A program made the translations under genes and the position numbers. A stretch of DNA of 64,000 nucleotides from Peromyscus leucopus (lineage: Eukaryota; Chordata; Mammalia; Rodentia; Cricetidae), in the NCBI RefSeq assembly GCF_004664715.2, contig NC_051068.1, positions 18,162,668-18,226,667 of the forward strand, in the 5' to 3' direction. A model generated the notes under the pieces. That model saw nothing but the letters and a program-made list of their open reading frames with translations, was not told where the DNA came from and did not search any database. This document shows, piece by piece, positions 57,001-63,000 of the stretch. Every line of letters begins with the position of its first letter. The first letter of the stretch is position 1.

Positions 57001-60000
57001 GATTCTCAAGTGTTTAGATTTATATCTTTCATATTTTTAGTTTCTCTCTTTTTGAGAGAGAACTTGAAAAACAAATTTGATTTGTCTTTACTGTTTTTGT
57101 AATCAGTTTCCAGAGGAGACAGAACTGGATCTTTTGTCAGTTACTATTGAAGGTCCATCACATTACTCATCAAACAGTGAAGGATCATGTTCGGTGTTCA
57201 GCTCTCCCAAAGCCACAGGAGGCTTTTCACCAAGTGTTCCTTTCCAATCCGAAGATGGCCGACGGGACGACAGTCTATCTTCTACTAGTGAAGACTCTGA
57301 GAAGGATGAAAAAGATGAAGATCGTGAGAGGGAGAGATTCTATATTTACAGGAAACCCTCGTGAGTAACCTTTTATTTTAAGATCTTCAGGTGGTATGTC
57401 AGAATCTAGACGTAAACCTAAGGCATTTTATCTAGTCTAATATTTAGCAAGCCAAGCATGATGTCACATGCCTATAATTCCAGCAGTGGGATCAGGAGTT
57501 AAGATCCTCCTGGACTATATAGCAAGCTCTACTCCAGCCTGGGCTACATTTTACATTTGACTCTGTCTCAAAAAGTCATAACAATAATAAATTATCCAAA
57601 ATGTGTTAATTTTTTGAGTAATTCTAAGATACATATTCATAATTTCTAATGTAATTTAACTTTACATGGTACTGTTTTCTTCTTAATTTAATGGGTTTAT
57701 TTAAATTACTTCAGTTATTTCTCCATGATAATACCTGTCAATAAAATGGAAACAGAGATAAGGTTATAGGTTTAATAAAGGTGAAAGCAATATTCCTCCT
57801 GGGCTTAATAAAAATAAAAGGAAACACTGAAAAGTATCGTTAGTTGAGAAAAATAATAAATAGTAAAGGGAAGTATGTAGCAGTGGATGAAGATTTCAAA
57901 TCATTCTTGAAAGAAATGAAATAAGATAGTGTTGATAAAATAAAAGGTGTGTATGTATGAAGTCTTACTGAGAATGTGCCCTCATGAGAAGTTAGAAGGA
58001 CCTTTAAAATCCACCCACCTTTAGAGCTGCACTGCAGCTGTGACAATAAGAGAAGAGTTTCCACTGTGCCCATCATCTTCCTACGGAGCTAAGATGATTC
58101 TTTCCCCTTTCTCCAGGGTGGAGCTACTAGGTTTGGAATCTTTTGTATTAGTGTATTTTGGCCTATTTCTTCACTTACTGGAATATAGCTTCAAATAACC
58201 TAAGAAGAGTCACAATTCAAATCTGCTGTCTTAAAGTTTTTAAAAATATATAAGTTTAATGTGCTCAGGTTTGATTATTGGATTAAGTATAGAATTCTAA
58301 GAATTAATATTTCTTCTAAGAAAATCTGTTTCCTTTTCTTCCAGCATCAGTATTTAGTGTTTGTTGTTTGTAATCCTCTCAATACTGTCAGTGTGGATTG
58401 CTCTGTTTTCTAAGTGTTTATCTATACTTGGGCATTTTAAGGGTTTTTGAGATGTTGCCTCTAATTTTGCAATGGTGTGTCCAGGTTTCCTTTCCAAATA
58501 AATTTTCCATTTATTTTGGTAGTTCTTAAAATACAAAAGTGTACTTGGGCTTTTAGGAAAACACTTTTTTGACTTGTTTCTTTACTTTATATAGTTCTGT
58601 TTTTATTTTTATATTTTAGGTGTATGATGTTTTACCTGTATGTATGTGTAAAGTGCCTGAAGGTGCCAGAAGTAGGCATTAGATACCCTGGAACTAGAGT
58701 TTCACATGATTGTGAGCTGCCATGTGTGGGTGCTGGGAATTGACCCAAGGTCATCTGGAAGAGCAAGCAGTGCTTTTAACTGCTGAGCCATCTCTCCAGC
58801 CCCTATTTTCTTTTTTAACAGTAGACTTCTGAGTCAGACAATTGCTTCCTGTGTACACAATATGTAGTTATTTTATTTGTTTTTATGCTTCCTATTTTTT
58901 ACTGATTTAATAATCTTTTCCAGGTGTCCAGCTTGATCATATTTATGTTTTCTTTTGACAAGAACACTCAGCATGAGTTGTTCGAGTATGTAGTACAGCA
59001 CCATTCTTCTGTGGCCTGTGCAGCATAGCAGGTTTTCTAGAATTTCTCCTGAGTAAATGAGACAATGCTGTTTCCTGGTAGTATCCTGTGGCACCTATCA
59101 TTCCTTTCCTTATTTCTGTGGTTTTGACTATTTTAAAGAGGAATCTGTACTATCTTTTCTTCTTTGACTGGAGTTTCTTTTGCTTTATGTAATGACTTCA
59201 AGTTCATTTGTGTTATTGCATATTGCTGCATTTCTTTCAAAGCAGAATAGTCATATATGTCCCTTTCTTTCCTCCTAGGAGTTTTACCATCATAGGTCTT
59301 GTATTTAAGTCTTTAATAGATATCTATATTTTTTTACCCTTTTGACAGACATTTATATCTTATTCCACACCTTAGCTATTGTGGAAAATGGCATAGTGAA
59401 CATGGAAATGCTCTCTCTTCAAGATCCTGGTTTTAGTTCTTTTGGATAAATACCCAGAAATGGATCCTGCAGTAACTTTATTTGTAATTTTTTGAGGAGC
59501 CAGTTTCCTCTAATTGTTAGATACTTTACATTCTTACTACCAGTGGAGAAGGATCTAGTTTCTATAAATTCTGGCCTTTTAGTCATTTTAACAGTGTGTT
59601 CCGTTATGTTTGCTTTTATACCATACTGTAGGTTGGTTTGCTTTTCTTTGATGGTTAGTGTGAACACCTTTCATAATGCCTGTATGTGTCTGTGTTGAAT
59701 ACTGTTATGTCATCTTGAGGAAATGTCTGTTTAAGCTATAAGCTTTTTTTTTTTTTTTTGGTTTTTGAGACAGGATTGGTGTAGAATATTATTTTAACTG
59801 GGCAAAGATGTGTTACATTTGTTTATGCTGTGGAATATTACTTTAACTGTATAAAGGTGTGTTACTTTTTTTTTTTTTTTTTGCTGCATTTGTTTAATTA
59901 TGTAAAGATGTGTTGTATTTGTTTCACCTCACCTGCCTAAGGCATCTGATTGGTGTAATAAAGAGCTGAACAGCCAATAGGTAGGCAGGAGAAAGGATAC

Positions 60001-63000
60001 TCAGGGCTGGCAGGCGGAGAGAATAGATAGGAGGAGAACTCTGGGGAAGAGAGTAAGGAGTGAGAAAAGGAGAAGGAAAGAATGGGGGGCATGCACAGGG
60101 CAAAAAGCCAGGCATAGAGAAACAGTGAAAGTAAGATAAATAGAAGGAAGAAAGGGAATAAGCCCCTAGGCAAAGGGTAGATAAAGAGAAACAGGTTCAT
60201 TGAAGTTAAAAGAGCTAGCCAGAAATGTGCCTAAGATAGGCCGAGCATTCAGAACTAAAAATAAGTCTCTGTGTCATGATTTGGGAACTGATTGGTAGCC
60301 CAAAAGAAAAGGCCTGGTACATAGGATTTCTCTGTGTTTCAGCCCTGGCTGTCCTGGAACTCACTCTGTAGACCAGGCTGGCCTCAAACTCACAGAGATC
60401 CATGTGCCTCTGGATTAGCCTGGCACAGCTCTTTTTATAATTTCTCTTTTAGAAATTAACGTCTTGTCTAATACATATGCTGCATTTTACTCTGCTGATT
60501 ATTTCCTTTGCTCTGGAGACACAGCCCTTATTTGGTGTGATATAATTTTGTCTGGTTTTGCTTTTGTTTTCCTGTGCCTTTCAAATTGTGGTATCTGTGA
60601 AATCATTGTCAAGATCAGTGTCACGGAAATTTTTCCCTTTGTTTCCTCCTAGGAGTTTTATCATTATAGGTCTTTAAGTCTTTAATCTAGTTGGAGAGTT
60701 TTGGGGGTTGTTTTGTTATACTTTTTTTTTTCCTCAGGGATAAATTCCTGCTTTGTAGTCAGTCTGCCCTGGAACTTGCAATCTTCTTGCCTCAGTCTCC
60801 TGAGTGCTGGAATACCAGCATGAATGAATTTATGGAGCAACATCAGGATCAGTGTCATCACCAGTTGTGTGTGGTATTTAGTTCCACCACATGTCAAAGA
60901 TTTTTGGCATTTTTTTTCTCTTTCTTTCCCTGTTGTTCTTCTGTCTTTGAATAACAACAGGAAGGCAGCATTTAGATTTTATAATTTGTGGAAATGATAC
61001 CTCTACCAACATAGAGTACAGTTCATACACTGGTATTCACATTCATTAATAGTTGTGATTATGTCTGTGTCTTCATCACCTAGGAGCACCTACTAGCAGA
61101 TAATGGTCAATTCATAATTGTGGATCCATTAAACCTAGAAAAAAATTCACTTAGTTTTAACTAGTTGAATAATTTCTGTTATTTTATAAAATAATAAAAT
61201 TTCTTTACAGACTGTTACTCACATAACATTGAGTAATAGTTCATTAGGAAGACTTCAATTTACTGTAAGTAATGATTCCTTGTTTTCTGCAGACATACCT
61301 CTCGGAAGAAAGCAACAGGCTTTGCTGCTGTTCATCAGCTGCTTACTGAACGCTGGCCTACAACACCAGTCAACCGAAGTCTTAGTGGCACAGCTACTGA
61401 GAGAAACATTGACTTTGAACTTGATATACGGGTTGAAATTGACAGTGGGAAATGTGTCCTCCACCCAACCACACTTTTGCAGGAGCATGATGATATAAGT
61501 TTAAGAAGGTAAGAGACTAGCTAGAAAAGTTACATGGAATTCATTAGTTAGAAACACTGTTTGTATATCATAAATTATCACAAACTTTCCCCTGTCCAAA
61601 ATTGCAAATTTTAAAAGTAACTGGTTGTAGTTACAGTGGTCATTTTCATAATATGCAATTTTTTTAGAACAAATACATATTTTCTGGCAATTAGAAGTGA
61701 ATATCTGATTTAGAGACTGGTAAATTTGTTCATTATAGATCTTTAGACTGAGGATTTTAGCTTAGTGGTAGAATGTGTACCTGTTGAGTGAGCACAGGAT
61801 TTAATCCCGAATAGCACACACTACACACATACAGATGTAAGAAAAGAATTCTTTGGAATTCTTTCGACAGGCCTGAATTTCTGTCTTGCCTTTGTTTTGA
61901 ATACATTTCTGTCTTAAAAAATAATTAATGGAGGACTCTTCATTAAGAATTTTGATGAGTTTACAAACAAAAAAAGACAGGAAGTAATTATGCAATAGGG
62001 CCTAACTAAATGGAAATATTTGGATATAATTGCAAGGTTACCATTTGTTTCTATCATTAACTAAGTGATGATATAAACAGATTTAGCATTAGATTGTGTT
62101 TCTTTGGAGGGGTGTGTATGTGCATGTTCCTGTGTGGATGTATGAGTGTGCTTTTGTGTGTGGAGGTCAGAATCAACCTGAGGTATTGCTCCTCAGATGG
62201 CATCCACTCTGTGTTTTGAGACAGGGTCTTTCACCAGCCAACAGCTCACCAAGTAGGCTAAGCTGACTGGCCAGAGAGCCCAAAGGATCTTCCTGTCTGT
62301 ACCTGCACAGCACTGGCATTATGAGTGTGTGTTACCATGATTTATTTTCTGAGCTATGAGGCTTAAACTCAGGTCCTCATGGTTGCTATTGGAAATGCTT
62401 TCCTGGCTAAGACATTTCCTCAGCTCTTTCTTTGAATTTTTCTTTTTCTTTCCTGGTCAAAAAAATTAATTATGAAAGTAAAGTAACAGTTACTAGTAAG
62501 TGAGAGGGTAAAAATGTAAATAAGAATGGCAGAATGCTAACAGCTGTTAAAACAGGTAATAAAGATTCTCCACTCCATTCCCTTTGTTTTTTATATGTCT
62601 GAAAAACAAAGATTTTAATGGTCCAACAAGTGAAATTTTTACAAAATAAGAGGATAAAAAACACTGTAGACAATTACAGTATCTCATAAATGTAGTAATG
62701 GTGATTGAAGAGTAACTGGTAGGCCATTTTAATTGAACCATAAAAGACTGTTAATATTTAGCTGCATTTGATTCATCCCGTTATGTTTAAATGATACATT
62801 GTGAACTTAGCAAAGCATAAAGGCAATTGTGTTTGCCTGTACACACTTGTAATTCCAGCATTCAGAAGGTGGAGGCAGGAAAATGCCTGGTCTTAACCAT
62901 GACCCTGTCACAAACAAACAATACATCCATGCATACATACATGCATACATTCATACATAGAGATAGCTAGCTTTAAAACATATAACATTATCATTTTTCT

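Larger units (their letters stand above)
58870..60715 (-). mobile_element. Ancient L1 relic, antisense, split by a later B1 and LTR
   Basis: Left part to about 59740: 'cttagctattgtggaaaatgg', 'ttcttttggataaataccca' and a conceptual ORF2 end [17 protein letters not shown] on the minus strand. The right part (60440-60715) carries the adjacent more upstream L1 sequence ('tcctaggagttttatcatta', 'tttaagtctttaatc'). The order is colinear, so one element was split by the insert at about 59745-60435. Confidence 0.7.

Noticed and set aside
59419..59667. Minus-strand frame ending in an L1 ORF2-like segment
   Set aside because: A short decayed L1 fragment; no catalytic domain and surrounded by stops.
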